A stretch of DNA of 59,094 nt from Bacteroidaceae bacterium. GTDB taxonomy: Bacteria > Bacteroidota > Bacteroidia > Bacteroidales > Bacteroidaceae. This document shows positions 1 to 8,764 of this stretch, one piece after another. The stretch covers positions 1-59,094 of the forward strand of contig JAKSIU010000016.1 in NCBI GenBank assembly GCA_024398615.1, given 5' to 3'. Numbering within the stretch: the stretch's first letter is position 1; each line of letters opens with the position of its first letter. The notes under the pieces were generated by a model that saw nothing but the letters and a program-made list of their open reading frames with translations, had not been told where the DNA came from and ran no database searches. A program made the position numbers and the translations under genes.

Positions 1-52
1 TCCTGTTCAGACTTGCTTCAATCTATGCCTTCCCCCACTAAATATCGACTGA

Positions 53-373
53 GCCATAATACCGCCTGAGCAGCAGTGGGGCATATGTTTCTGGTGTCCG
101 ACTGACTCACCGTCCAACAGCGGCTGGCGTGCCGATACTCCCGTAGGATTGTGGACAATTGACTTCTACCGCAAGCACACATACGCCGGTGTGGTCCGTG
201 GGCTTGGAGGCGTCCCCTCATCGGTGGAACCCGTTAACTGGTACGATCCGAATGTGGGTCGGGGTCACAGTATTTACAGCATTTCGGGAACAGCCCTGCC
301 TGAAGGGGCAGACTTGGAGTCACTGCCTGAAGGCTTCTACATAATTGACGGGCACAAGGTCGTCAATCGTTGA
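53..373 (+). pseudogene. C-terminal remnant of a secreted protein
   Basis: The frame is open from a stop at 50-52 to the stop at 371-373; the first ATG is at 149, but the frame reads sensibly before it. The product has a tryptophan/tyrosine-rich body and ends LPEGFYIIDGHKVVNR, which looks like the short C-terminal tail ('G-Y-I-x-x-G-x-K-V') common on Bacteroidota secreted proteins. No signal peptide is present, so this is an end fragment. The stop at 50 and the loss of frame just upstream suggest either a frameshifted gene or a junction at the window edge. The family cannot be named. Confidence 0.4.
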
Positions 374-380
374 TCTGCAA

Positions 381-416
381 CTGGCGGGAAGCAGTCGGAA
401 TTCTGCTTCCCGCCAG
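381..416. terminator. Hairpin between convergent genes
   Basis: A perfect 14-bp inverted repeat, CTGGCGGGAAGCAG at 381-394 and its complement at 403-416, surrounds an 8-nt loop. It lies between the end of the plus-strand fragment and the end of the minus-strand nuclease gene. No strong T-run follows, so it may be a barrier or 3'-end stabiliser rather than a classical intrinsic terminator. Confidence 0.5.
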
Positions 417-445
417 TATTGATTTGTTCCTATAGGCTTGAAGTA

Positions 446-1399
446 TTATTGTTCTTCAATTCTGTCAACCTCTTCCGGTGACAGACCGGTCCAATTGCAT
501 ATCGTTTGAACGGGGACGCCGGAATATTTCATTTTTGCTGCAACAGAGAGGACGCCTTCTGTGCGTCCCTGCTCCAAACCCTGCTCCAAACCCTGTTCCA
601 TACCTAACTTCAATCCCTTTTCAATAGCGGTCTCAAGTTCGCTGCGACGGTCAAGCTCGGCATGGAACTTGGCCAGATAGTCCATCTGTTCTTCGTACGT
701 CATGGTGGTAAAGTTAGAGATATCGAACAGCTTTTCCAAACCTTTATCGTGAAATTCTTCGGGGACGGACTTCAGTGACCCCATATTGCGGAGCAACCAT
801 ATCATTCTGTCGGCCAGACTGTTCAAATCAGAAACTCCCTTCTTGAACTTGGGGAGTTCCACTGTCACATAGTGCACGTTGTCCGTCAGGGTCTTGCTGA
901 TGTCGCTGTCATTGCGTATGCAGAAGCTGTTGATTACGCTGTCCGTAGTCCTGCCACCTTCCATGCTGAAATCCATGATGGCAATGATGTACAGCGGTGC
1001 CAGCTGATAATCCCTGTTGCCGCCCCGTACCTGCTCCCGTATGGGATAGGTGGAGTAATACACCAATCTGTCATTGAAATCTTTCTTGTCGGCCAGCTGC
1101 ATCTCGATGACCACAGTCTCTCCGTCTTCGGTCGTGGCCTTGATGTCGAAAACCGTCTTCTTGTCATCTTTGGAATCGCCAACGTTTTCCTGATTGCCCA
1201 GTGTCAAGGTACTGACGTGCAGGTCGGGCAGAATGCTGTCAATGAGCATCTTTAGCAGCTCTTCATTTCCCGGTGTTCCGAAGACGCGTTTGAACGCATA
1301 ATCCACCCGGAGGTCGATGAACCTGATGTCCTCATCACCCGGGTTGATCACTGCCGCAACTGGTGCGGAAATTTCTTTTTCTGATTTTTTCATAATCAA
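446..1399 (-). CDS. Rpn family PD-(D/E)XK nuclease / transposase-like protein
   Basis: This 317-aa protein has the opening IDLRVDYAFKRVFG typical of the Rpn/PDDEXK_2 family, whose members are recombination-promoting nucleases related to IS-encoded proteins. The nuclease core is visible as FDIKA (Asp85) followed by VVIEMQL (Glu99-x-Gln101), the E-x-Q form of the third motif. The C-terminal third holds a short GLEQG repeat (three units, encoded by near-identical 15-bp DNA at about 566-602), the low-complexity tail usual in this family. It is a single-gene unit with its own -7 box upstream. Family members are often multicopy and variable in tail length. The biological role (repair, defence or selfish element) is not settled by sequence. 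Confidence 0.85.
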   Translation of the reverse strand: MIMKKSEKEISAPVAAVINPGDEDIRFIDLRVDYAFKRVFGTPGNEELLKMLIDSILPDLHVSTLTLGNQENVGDSKDDKKTVFDIKATTEDGETVVIEMQLADKKDFNDRLVYYSTYPIREQVRGGNRDYQLAPLYIIAIMDFSMEGGRTTDSVINSFCIRNDSDISKTLTDNVHYVTVELPKFKKGVSDLNSLADRMIWLLRNMGSLKSVPEEFHDKGLEKLFDISNFTTMTYEEQMDYLAKFHAELDRRSELETAIEKGLKLGMEQGLEQGLEQGRTEGVLSVAAKMKYSGVPVQTICNWTGLSPEEVDRIEEQ

Positions 1400-1478
1400 T
1401 TAGATTTGATGTGTTTATAAAATAGTATTCATGGCATACCAATTCATCAAGTGCTGTGATTTCATGGATTACCGATGG

Positions 1479-1486
1479 CAAAAATA
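1479..1486 (-). promoter_or_regulatory. -7 box (TATTTTTG) for the Rpn-like gene
   Basis: The reverse strand reads TATTTTTG, a perfect match to the Bacteroidota -7 consensus TAnnTTTG. It sits about 80 bp before the ATG of the nuclease gene. No clear -33 element was seen. Confidence 0.5.
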
Positions 1487-1570
1487 GCTGATGTCTGTGA
1501 TAACTGCACATATTTTTGCAATATATACCAATTATTCGGTGCAGATAAAGATACGATGTCTATTAATTCT

Positions 1571-1578
1571 TATTTTTG
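1571..1578 (+). promoter_or_regulatory. -7 box (TATTTTTG) for the 1618-3885 pair
   Basis: TATTTTTG matches the Bacteroidota -7 consensus and lies 39 bp before the ATG at 1618. The two genes that follow are 12 bp apart and probably share this promoter. Confidence 0.55.
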
Positions 1579-1617
1579 CTTCATGGAATATGACATTATT
1601 GACCAAATAAACAGACA

Positions 1618-2442
1618 ATGAGAAAGACAGCATTATTCTTTGCAGTTCTGGCATGCGGAACCGTTTTCGCACAGAACCGTCCGGGGGCAGCGCAGCAGGC
1701 ACAGCCCACTTCTGTCAACCCGGTCTTTGACAAGTACAAGCAGCCGGACGTTTCACTTGACGTCTATTTCGACAAGAGCGGCAGCAAGGCGGCAACCCCT
1801 GACAAGGACGGTTTCATTCGCCGTTGGAGCCTTCTGGAACCTATTTCCAAACCGGAAATCAGGTCCAACACCCTGTTTACCGATTCATGGCTTAGAAACG
1901 AGTTCGCACATGAGTATTTTGAGGGTCAGATGACCATACTGCCCGATGACGGCCAGACTGTCGAGGTATCAATCCAGAAGCAGGCCGCACGCGGACCGCA
2001 GGGAATGGGAATGCCGCGGGGAATGCAGGCTCAGCCGGCAGCACCGGAATATGAGAAAGTACCTCTGAAATGGCACTGTCTTGACAGCAAACGCTACAAT
2101 GTGAAGCTGTACCGTTTCGCAAAGGCACAGTCATTGCGTCCTACCGAAGGGCTGTTCCTTGCCGTTACCGTAGTCAATGCTCCGGCAGATATGACAGTAC
2201 GTCTGGCAGCCGGTTCAAACTCGGCATCAATGTGGTGGGTGAACGGCCAGGAGGCTCTGCTTCTGTCAGGTGACCGCCGTATGGTTGTCGATGACGGTGT
2301 ATCGAAGGCCATCACCCTGAAGAAGGGAAAGAACATAGTCCGCGGTGCCATTATCAACGGCCCGGGCATGAGCGATTTCTGCCTGCGCTTCCTTGATGAA
2401 AGCGGCAAGCCTGTAACTAACCTCACAGTAACCAACAAGTAA
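1618..2442 (+). CDS. Secreted beta-sandwich accessory protein, function unknown
   Basis: The 274-aa product starts with a Sec signal peptide (MRKTALFFAVLACGTVFAQ). I do not recognise a named family. The last 70 residues (WWVNGQEALLL, then VSKAITLKKGKNIVRGAIINGPG) look like the galactose-binding-like beta-sandwich found on many polysaccharide enzymes, where a 'W-V-N-G-x-E' strand is followed by an 'L-K-K-G-x-N' strand. Residues about 125-142 are a low-complexity insert rich in Gly, Met, Pro and Gln (GPQGMGMPRGMQAQPAAPE), comparable with inserts in other secreted enzymes of this window. It is 12 bp upstream of the GH43 gene, so it is probably co-transcribed and may help bind or process the same polysaccharide. 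Confidence 0.6.
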   Translation: MRKTALFFAVLACGTVFAQNRPGAAQQAQPTSVNPVFDKYKQPDVSLDVYFDKSGSKAATPDKDGFIRRWSLLEPISKPEIRSNTLFTDSWLRNEFAHEYFEGQMTILPDDGQTVEVSIQKQAARGPQGMGMPRGMQAQPAAPEYEKVPLKWHCLDSKRYNVKLYRFAKAQSLRPTEGLFLAVTVVNAPADMTVRLAAGSNSASMWWVNGQEALLLSGDRRMVVDDGVSKAITLKKGKNIVRGAIINGPGMSDFCLRFLDESGKPVTNLTVTNK

Positions 2443-2454
2443 ATCCGCACAGTT

Positions 2455-3885
2455 ATGAAAAAGATATTAGCAGCAGCTGCACTGTCAGCAATGGCATTAG
2501 GGGCATCGGCCCAGATTACAGGTGATATTTTCATTCATGACCCTTCGACCATTGTCAGGTGCAATGGAGTTTACTATACGTTCGGTACAGGAAGCGGTGG
2601 TCTTATGTCCGATGACGGTTACACCTGGCGTTCGGGTGCCGTCCGTCCCGGTGGCGGTGTCGCTCCCGATGCCCTTAAGATCGGTGACAGATACCTTGTC
2701 ACATATAGCGGCAACTATCCCGGCACTCAGGGAAAGACCCACGGTATTGCCACTACAATGTGGGCTACCACCCTCAATCCCGATTCAGTCGATTATTCCA
2801 AGGAGGAACTGGTTGCATGGGCAGGAGCCGATGACGACTGCTACTGCATTGACCCGGCACTTCTGCTTGATCCTACAACCGGCAGGCTGTGGATGTCATA
2901 CGGAACATATTTCGGTGCCATCCGCATAGTGGAACTTGATCCCAAGACCGCAAAACGTCTTGAAAAGAGCGAACCGGTGGACATTGCCATTGACTGCGAG
3001 GCAACAGCCCTGATGTACCACAACGGATGGTACTATCTGCTGGGTACTCATGGAACATGCTGCGACGGCACCAATTCGACCTACAACATTGTCTGCGGCC
3101 GTTCAAGAGAGGTCACAGGCCCGTATGTCGACAATGTCGGCCGCGACATGCTGCAGGGTGGCGGCAAGATGGTCCTTTCGGCAGGTAACCGCGTTACGGG
3201 CCCGGGCCATTTCGGCCATTATGTCGAGGAGGAAGGATGCGAAAAGATGTCATGCCATTTCGAGGCTGACTTCGAGCGCAGCGGCAAGAGCGTGCTCGGC
3301 ATCCGTTCACTGCTTTGGAAGAATGACTGGCCAGTGGCTGCCGATCCATTCAAGGAAGGTACCTTTGAGATCGAGTCGGAACGCCGCGGCTATGCCCTTG
3401 AACTGGCAGTCGACTTTGTGAGAATCAACGCCGGCCGTGGATTCGGCAACGCATCGACTCCGAACGAGTCAATTCCCAACCAGATGCTGTCCGATGTAAT
3501 CGGTGACTGGCCAAAGGGCAACATTGACGTACGTCTTGGCGACTACATGTTCCGTCCTCACCAGAGATGGACTGTGACAGCCGTCGGTGACAAGGGCGGT
3601 TATCTGGGCGCACCTTATTATAAGATTACCATTGAGGGCAGCAACCGCGCGCTTGCAGCAACCGCTGACGGCGAACTGACAGCTGTTCCACAGTACACCG
3701 GCGCTCCTGAACAGCTTTGGAGAATCGAACAGCTTATTGACGGAACATACCGCATAATCAACGAGAAGGTTCCGGGCAAGGAAGGCAAACAGCTGGCTCT
3801 TGTCTGCACCGGTGACTGCTCGCTGACTCTTGGAAAGTATGATTTCAACGATGTGAACTGCAAGTGGAATTTCCGCGACAGATAA
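2455..3885 (+). CDS. GH43 arabinanase-like glycoside hydrolase with C-terminal beta-trefoil-like domain
   Basis: The 476-aa secreted protein (signal peptide ending GASAQ) is a five-bladed propeller enzyme of family GH43. The three expected carboxylates are visible: Asp29 in IHDPST (base), Asp133 in IDPALLLDP (pKa modulator) and Glu182 in DCEATALMYHNGWYYLL (acid). The GTCCDGTNSTYNIVCGRS and GGGKMVLSAGNRVTGPGH segments match endo-1,5-alpha-arabinanases closely. The last ~110 residues resemble a ricin-type carbohydrate-binding trefoil (ALAAT...GAPEQLWRIEQ...GTYRIINE). Likely role: cleavage of arabinan, or arabinose release, in the periplasm or at the cell surface. Exact subfamily and endo/exo mode cannot be fixed by eye. 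A terminator follows. Confidence 0.85.
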   Translation: MKKILAAAALSAMALGASAQITGDIFIHDPSTIVRCNGVYYTFGTGSGGLMSDDGYTWRSGAVRPGGGVAPDALKIGDRYLVTYSGNYPGTQGKTHGIATTMWATTLNPDSVDYSKEELVAWAGADDDCYCIDPALLLDPTTGRLWMSYGTYFGAIRIVELDPKTAKRLEKSEPVDIAIDCEATALMYHNGWYYLLGTHGTCCDGTNSTYNIVCGRSREVTGPYVDNVGRDMLQGGGKMVLSAGNRVTGPGHFGHYVEEEGCEKMSCHFEADFERSGKSVLGIRSLLWKNDWPVAADPFKEGTFEIESERRGYALELAVDFVRINAGRGFGNASTPNESIPNQMLSDVIGDWPKGNIDVRLGDYMFRPHQRWTVTAVGDKGGYLGAPYYKITIEGSNRALAATADGELTAVPQYTGAPEQLWRIEQLIDGTYRIINEKVPGKEGKQLALVCTGDCSLTLGKYDFNDVNCKWNFRDR

Positions 3886-3904
3886 ACTGACTGCGTACAA
3901 AAGC

Positions 3905-3937
3905 AGAGCCGGATTCCCAGTCGGATCCGGCTCTTTT
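3905..3937 (+). terminator. Intrinsic terminator after the GH43 gene
   Basis: AGAGCCGGAT at 3905-3914 pairs with ATCCGGCTCT at 3925-3934 and is followed by a T-run, about 20 bp after the GH43 stop codon. Confidence 0.8.
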
Positions 3938-4044
3938 GCCCTTTATTTGAGGACTGTCAAAAACAAATTGGTGCAGCTTTGTGCAAGTGCTTGTAAATCA
4001 ATGCGGTCGCGTAAGCTGTGTAAAACTTGAAAATCAGGGATTTC

Positions 4045-4075
4045 TTGTTTCGGATGAATCAATGGCATAACTTTG
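4045..4075 (+). promoter_or_regulatory. Promoter with -33 TTG and -7 TAACTTTG close to the start codon
   Basis: TAACTTTG at 4068-4075 is a perfect -7 box and TTG at 4045-4047 gives the usual 20-bp spacing. Transcription would start at about 4080-4084, at or just before the first ATG (4081), so the transcript is leaderless or starts translation at the ATG at 4096. Confidence 0.6.
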
Positions 4076-4080
4076 CGGAT

Positions 4081-5802
4081 ATGGAAACATGCAGAATGAC
4101 ACATAGGTTGCCGGCTTTGCTGCTGTCATTGGCGGTCATGCTTTCTGTCATATCGTGCAATAAGGAATTGCCACGTATGATGGACCGTGCGGAATCGTTG
4201 TTCGGAACGGATGACAGTACCGCATTGGCAATACTTGACAGTGTGGCCCGGTTCAGGATTGAAGAACCTTCGCTGAATGCGCGTTATGCCCTGCTTCATT
4301 CCGAAGCGCTTTACAAGAACTGCCGCAACGTGCCGGACGATTCTCTGATAATGGTTGCGGTCAGCTTCTATTCTGAAGGCAAGGACACTGAACGGCAGTT
4401 CCGTTCATATTATATGCTCGGCTGCATCCAGTCCGAACTGGGCCTGAGCGGTAATGCCATAGTGTCGTTGGGACAGGCCGAGCAGCTTGCATCGGAGATT
4501 GATGACGAATACCGGCTGGGACTGCTGTATTATTCTTTGGGCAACGAGTATTTCAGCTCGTTCGATTTCAATCACGCACGCATGTACTATGAAAAGGCGT
4601 ATGACAGTTACGGACTGGCCGATAAGCCGGGACACAGACTGGATGCCCTTTACGGACTGGGCCGATGCCATCTGCAGGCTGCGGACTATGGACTTGCGTA
4701 TCAGATATTTGCCAAAGTAAGGGAAAATGCCGAAAAGGAAGGGGATGTGGCCCTGATGCACGATGCCATGGTGGCTATGATATCATGTGGTCTGGAAAGC
4801 AATGACAAGTACAACCTGGATAATGATGTGAACAGCTACCTGGAACTCTACGGAGAACCGGAAAAGGAAGTTACCACGTTGTGGACATTCTCCAGATATT
4901 TCATCAGCCGTGGACAATACGGTCAGGCGTCTTCACTCATTGACAGGGGATGGCAATGCGCAGCGGACGCATCGGATTCGGCAAAACTCTGGTTTGCCAA
5001 GGCTGAACTGGACGAACACATAGGACTTTTGGATTCATCGATCAACGAGTACATGAATGCTGTTTATGCTTCAAATCTTGACGTGCAGGGTTTCCTGAAC
5101 CAGCCAATATCATTCAGCCAGAGCGATTACTTCAAGACCGCGGCGAAATTGGAATCGCTTAAAGCGCAGCACCGGACCCGTACAATCATCTTCATGCTGG
5201 TGACATTCGTGCTGCTTGCCGCTGTCCTGCTTCTGATAACCGTATCGCGCAGACTGCGTTTTGAATCAGACCGTAAGGAACTGCAGCTCACGATACACGA
5301 ACTGAGGCTCAAGGAAGACTCGAGCGGTGATACCATCAGCCGTTTGAACAGCCAGGTCAATGCCCTGTTCAGCAGCCAGTTCTCTGATTTGGAGCAGATG
5401 CTTGACAAGATGGTCGAGCTGGAGGAAATCAATGCCATACCGAAAAAGGGCAGTCCGGCTCCGGAAAAACTGACATCAGAGAAGCTGTACGAACACCTGA
5501 AAGCGAAGATTGAGGAAATGAAGTCGGAACGTAACCAGCAGCAGCTTGACAGGCTGATTGACTCGACTTTCAACAACCTTATGCGGCGGCTGTCACAGTT
5601 GCCTGTGAACCTTTCGGACAATGACTTGAGTATTCTCAGATTCTCAATTGCAGGCTTCCCGGTAAGAGTCATAAGCAGAATAATGGATATAGCGGCCAAT
5701 ACCATATATCAGAAACGCTACAGGATTCTGAACCGCATAGGCAAAGCCGACCCTGCAGTGCAGGATGAGATTTCAGGACTGATAAAAGGAAACAACAAAT
5801 AA
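4081..5802 (+). CDS. Membrane-spanning TPR sensor with cytoplasmic helix-turn-helix domain
   Basis: An upstream TTG at 4027 is in frame but lies before the promoter, so the start is ATG 4081 or 4096 (573 or 568 aa). The N-terminus is a lipoprotein-like signal (LLLSLAVMLSVISC). It is followed by tandem tetratricopeptide-like helices over about 330 residues (for example LLYYSLGNEYFSS and LDALYGLGRCHLQ). One strong membrane segment (TIIFMLVTFVLLAAVLLLI, about residues 370-390) leads into a coiled coil. A C-terminal domain with a LuxR-like pattern follows (LSDNDLSILRFSIAGFPVRV, then RIMDIAANTIYQKRYRI). This order implies a periplasmic TPR sensor joined through the membrane to a DNA-binding domain, a common Bacteroidota one-component regulator design. 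It leads a three-gene set with 12-13 bp gaps, and may regulate that set. Confidence 0.75.
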   Translation: METCRMTHRLPALLLSLAVMLSVISCNKELPRMMDRAESLFGTDDSTALAILDSVARFRIEEPSLNARYALLHSEALYKNCRNVPDDSLIMVAVSFYSEGKDTERQFRSYYMLGCIQSELGLSGNAIVSLGQAEQLASEIDDEYRLGLLYYSLGNEYFSSFDFNHARMYYEKAYDSYGLADKPGHRLDALYGLGRCHLQAADYGLAYQIFAKVRENAEKEGDVALMHDAMVAMISCGLESNDKYNLDNDVNSYLELYGEPEKEVTTLWTFSRYFISRGQYGQASSLIDRGWQCAADASDSAKLWFAKAELDEHIGLLDSSINEYMNAVYASNLDVQGFLNQPISFSQSDYFKTAAKLESLKAQHRTRTIIFMLVTFVLLAAVLLLITVSRRLRFESDRKELQLTIHELRLKEDSSGDTISRLNSQVNALFSSQFSDLEQMLDKMVELEEINAIPKKGSPAPEKLTSEKLYEHLKAKIEEMKSERNQQQLDRLIDSTFNNLMRRLSQLPVNLSDNDLSILRFSIAGFPVRVISRIMDIAANTIYQKRYRILNRIGKADPAVQDEISGLIKGNNK

Positions 5803-5814
5803 GCGACCATAATT

Positions 5815-7875
5815 ATGAAAAGATTCCTTCCACTTATTCTGGCAATTGCCGCTGCTGTAAGCGCATCGGCCCAGGACAGGCTCAGCACCTGCAGCCATTA
5901 TAGCATTGTGAGTGACGATTATCACCGCCTGGTTGACAACAGGCTGGGCATCAGTGATCCTGCAGTCAAATGGTCTTATCATGTCATGCCCTCGTTCTCG
6001 CCTGAATATTCCGTAACGTGCAAGATTGGGAAATACGGAGCCGAACTCATTGCTTTCACTCCAAAGGAAAGCATCTGGTATGCGTCTGACAGAAAGGCTG
6101 TCAAGGTCAAAAGTGACACTCTCAGAATAAACCGGGAGCAGGCTGCCCGTCTGGACGCACTGTTCCGTCTGGCAGTGGAGTCATCGACCTTCCTGCCCGA
6201 TACCTCAAGTTTTTCCATTGAGGTGGATGAGGAAGGCCACCACAGGTATGGCTTTCAGTCAGTCGGTCTGGATGGGGAAACGTACGTGTTTATGAGCAGG
6301 GGTCGTGCGGCACAATGCTGGTCACCGCATAAGGGCGCATGTCTTGATATGGCGCGGACAGGCGATATGCTGTACAGTGCCGTCACCGGTTCGGACAAGT
6401 CTGTCTTGAATGAGGTTATGGAGCTAGTTGATCCCACTATGGACAAACTTCTGACACAGGTCCCCGACTGGTATCCCGCTTATCTTGAAGCGGAAACGTA
6501 TCAGCAAAGTTCTATCTATTATAATGACACTCCCGAACTGGCCGAGCCTTCCCATATGCATCTGTCTGCCCGCTCCGGTGCATATGTCCTTGAAATGGAC
6601 GGACGCAGTTTCGAGGGCGGCAAGTCAGAAATTCTGGACCTGATGTCCGATTTCTCATCCAACAGCCTGCTTATTGTGGATGACGGCAGCATACCGTGGG
6701 GCGATGCCCGTGATTTCATTTCGTGCACTGGTGCAAAACAGAACGGTCACACAGCCGTTCTGAATGATGTCAGCCAGAACCAATACTGGAAAGAGCGTGG
6801 CATCTCCAGTCTTCTGACGGTCATGCCCATGAAGAAGCCCATATCGGGCTCAGAAAACATGAAGTTGGAGGATGTGGCGGCCCGGCTGAACGCAGCGTTC
6901 ACATCGGACAGGGAATCGAAAGGTAAAGTCCTGCTGAGACCAAAGTATGACAGCTGTCTGGAACCCCTGACCTTTGATGTATTCGAAGTCGTTTCCACAC
7001 CCGATGAACTTCTGCTTATGTACAGGGCGGGCCAGAAAAACCGCTTTGCCGTAACAATGACCGATGACCTGGCACTCAAGGTCGGGAACAAAGTGTATGA
7101 GCTGACGGCATCGGATGGTATGGCGGACTGGTACGACAATGGTCAGTATTATATTCCGAAGTGTTCAAAATCCTTCGAAAAGGTATTCTGTGCTCATTTC
7201 CCGGTTTTGCCGGACGGAACGGAGGAATTCGATGTCATTGAATCCCGGACAGGCCGGGTGCTGGTGAAGGGGCTGAAACTTACAGATAAGGCTCCTGAGA
7301 ATGCCGTTGCACGTTTCGAATGCCTTGGCTACCATTATCAGGGTTCTTTTCTGGGAGGAATAGGTGCAGGAAATGTCGACACCTCAAGAGTCATTGTCAA
7401 CAGTCTGGAATGCTACAAGGACCGTACGGTTCTGACACTTACGCATCACAGTCCGGCACCGGGAATGGATGTGTTCGGTATGGGCATGGAAAATACCGTG
7501 CTTCAGCTCAATGGAGGACGGGCACTGAATCTTGTTGAAATTGACGGCAAGGCACTTGATACGCGGAAAGGGATAGACTGGCGTTTCATACGGACAGTCG
7601 GTGACTATGTTTTCCAGATGGTATTCGAGCCGATGACTGACAAGGAGATAGCTGCAATGCGGAAAGGTGTTCAAAAGGCCTTGAAATCCGGACTGCCGGA
7701 TTTCCGCGGACAGGCAATAGACGCTTTGGCCAACAGAAACGGAGTAAGTCAGTCTGCTTCAATACATCCGGCTGCCATGTGCCGTCTTTCCGGTCCTGAT
7801 GACTCCGGTTCATTAAGTTCAATGCTGTCAGGAACTCAGCAGACAATAACCATAGACATTTATCCGTCCAACTGA
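5815..7875 (+). CDS. Large secreted protein of unknown function
   Basis: The 686-aa product begins with a Sec signal peptide (cleavage near SASAQ|D). I do not recognise a domain. It is not low-complexity, has no membrane segment after the signal, and reads as a folded mixed alpha/beta protein. The middle (about residues 240-300, LEMDGRSFEGGKSEILDLMS...LLIVDDGSIPWGD) and the C-terminal ~200 residues look like separate domains. It starts 12 bp after the TPR/HTH regulator and ends 13 bp before the FISUMP lipoprotein, so the three are very probably one transcript and could form a sensor-plus-surface-protein module. Confidence 0.65.
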   Translation: MKRFLPLILAIAAAVSASAQDRLSTCSHYSIVSDDYHRLVDNRLGISDPAVKWSYHVMPSFSPEYSVTCKIGKYGAELIAFTPKESIWYASDRKAVKVKSDTLRINREQAARLDALFRLAVESSTFLPDTSSFSIEVDEEGHHRYGFQSVGLDGETYVFMSRGRAAQCWSPHKGACLDMARTGDMLYSAVTGSDKSVLNEVMELVDPTMDKLLTQVPDWYPAYLEAETYQQSSIYYNDTPELAEPSHMHLSARSGAYVLEMDGRSFEGGKSEILDLMSDFSSNSLLIVDDGSIPWGDARDFISCTGAKQNGHTAVLNDVSQNQYWKERGISSLLTVMPMKKPISGSENMKLEDVAARLNAAFTSDRESKGKVLLRPKYDSCLEPLTFDVFEVVSTPDELLLMYRAGQKNRFAVTMTDDLALKVGNKVYELTASDGMADWYDNGQYYIPKCSKSFEKVFCAHFPVLPDGTEEFDVIESRTGRVLVKGLKLTDKAPENAVARFECLGYHYQGSFLGGIGAGNVDTSRVIVNSLECYKDRTVLTLTHHSPAPGMDVFGMGMENTVLQLNGGRALNLVEIDGKALDTRKGIDWRFIRTVGDYVFQMVFEPMTDKEIAAMRKGVQKALKSGLPDFRGQAIDALANRNGVSQSASIHPAAMCRLSGPDDSGSLSSMLSGTQQTITIDIYPSN

Positions 7876-7888
7876 TAATTCTTGGGCT

Positions 7889-8764
7889 ATGAGGACTTGC
7901 ATACAACTTCTTGCGCTATCCGCCGCAATATGCGTTGCAGCCATAACCGCAGGCTGCAGGAACCGTGCTGCAGATACGGCTGCGCCCGTTTCCCAAACCT
8001 CCAGTATGGAGAACGGTCATGAGTGGGCAGATCTCGGGCTGTCGGTCAGGTGGGCTGCATGCAACGTGGGAGCCGTCAGTCCCGAAGAGTACGGAGACCT
8101 CATTGCCTGGGGCGAGACGGAACCTAAGTCCGCTTATGACTGGAACAATCTGAAGTACTGCCATGTCAGCAACAGCATCAGCTTCTCCAAATACATTACA
8201 GACGTTCAGCAGGACGATGCATTTCCTGAAAACGATAGTGAGGAATTATATTTTGAGTCGCTTCCTGTTATGCTGGCTCCAGACTCCAATGAATTCATCA
8301 TGATTCAGTACGCAGCATCCCGTTCCGATGCTGACAGCCGGTCTATGATTGTATACGGAATAATTGAAAATGCCTTTGAGACAGATGACAGGACCGTGTT
8401 GGAACCATCGGACGATGCAGCAAGTGTGAACTGGGGCGGCAGCTGGCGTATGCCGACCGATGCAGAGTGGATGGAACTTCTCAAGAACTGCAGTTGGACA
8501 TGGACCGAACAGAATGGAGTGAACGGCCACAAGGTGACAAGCCGCATCAACGGCAATTCCATTTTTCTCCCTGCTGCGGGCCATCACGATGACTTCCTGC
8601 ACATCCATCCGGGCTACGAAGACTCATTCGGCTATTATTGGTCATCTTCACTTGACTCCACGTTTCCGGAACATGCCATGATGACACTTATCGGCAAGCA
8701 GGGTGTCAGTACAGGTTCAGCTGAACGTTACATGGGGCTTAGCGTACGCCCTGTCTGCGAGTGA
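7889..8764 (+). CDS. FISUMP-domain lipoprotein
   Basis: The 291-aa product has a lipoprotein signal (LSAAICVAAITAGC, lipid cysteine about residue 28). The body shows the Fibrobacter succinogenes major paralogous (FISUMP) pattern in order: HEWADLGLSVRWAACNVGA, DLIAWGETEPKSAY, WGGSWRMPTDAEWMELL, IFLPAAGHHD, YYWSSSLDS and a terminal GLSVRPV. Such domains resemble the C-type-lectin-like/sulfatase-modifying-factor fold; their role in Bacteroidota surface lipoproteins is mostly unknown. About 80 residues (8190-8420) between the second and third motifs are an acidic insertion unlike the core. It is the last gene of the 4081-8764 set and overlaps the convergent acetyltransferase by 26 bp. Confidence 0.8.
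   Translation: MRTCIQLLALSAAICVAAITAGCRNRAADTAAPVSQTSSMENGHEWADLGLSVRWAACNVGAVSPEEYGDLIAWGETEPKSAYDWNNLKYCHVSNSISFSKYITDVQQDDAFPENDSEELYFESLPVMLAPDSNEFIMIQYAASRSDADSRSMIVYGIIENAFETDDRTVLEPSDDAASVNWGGSWRMPTDAEWMELLKNCSWTWTEQNGVNGHKVTSRINGNSIFLPAAGHHDDFLHIHPGYEDSFGYYWSSSLDSTFPEHAMMTLIGKQGVSTGSAERYMGLSVRPVCE

Noticed and set aside
1618-3885. Polysaccharide utilisation locus with SusC/SusD
   Set aside because: No TonB-dependent receptor or SusD-like gene occurs anywhere in the window, so the glycosidases cannot be called a canonical PUL.
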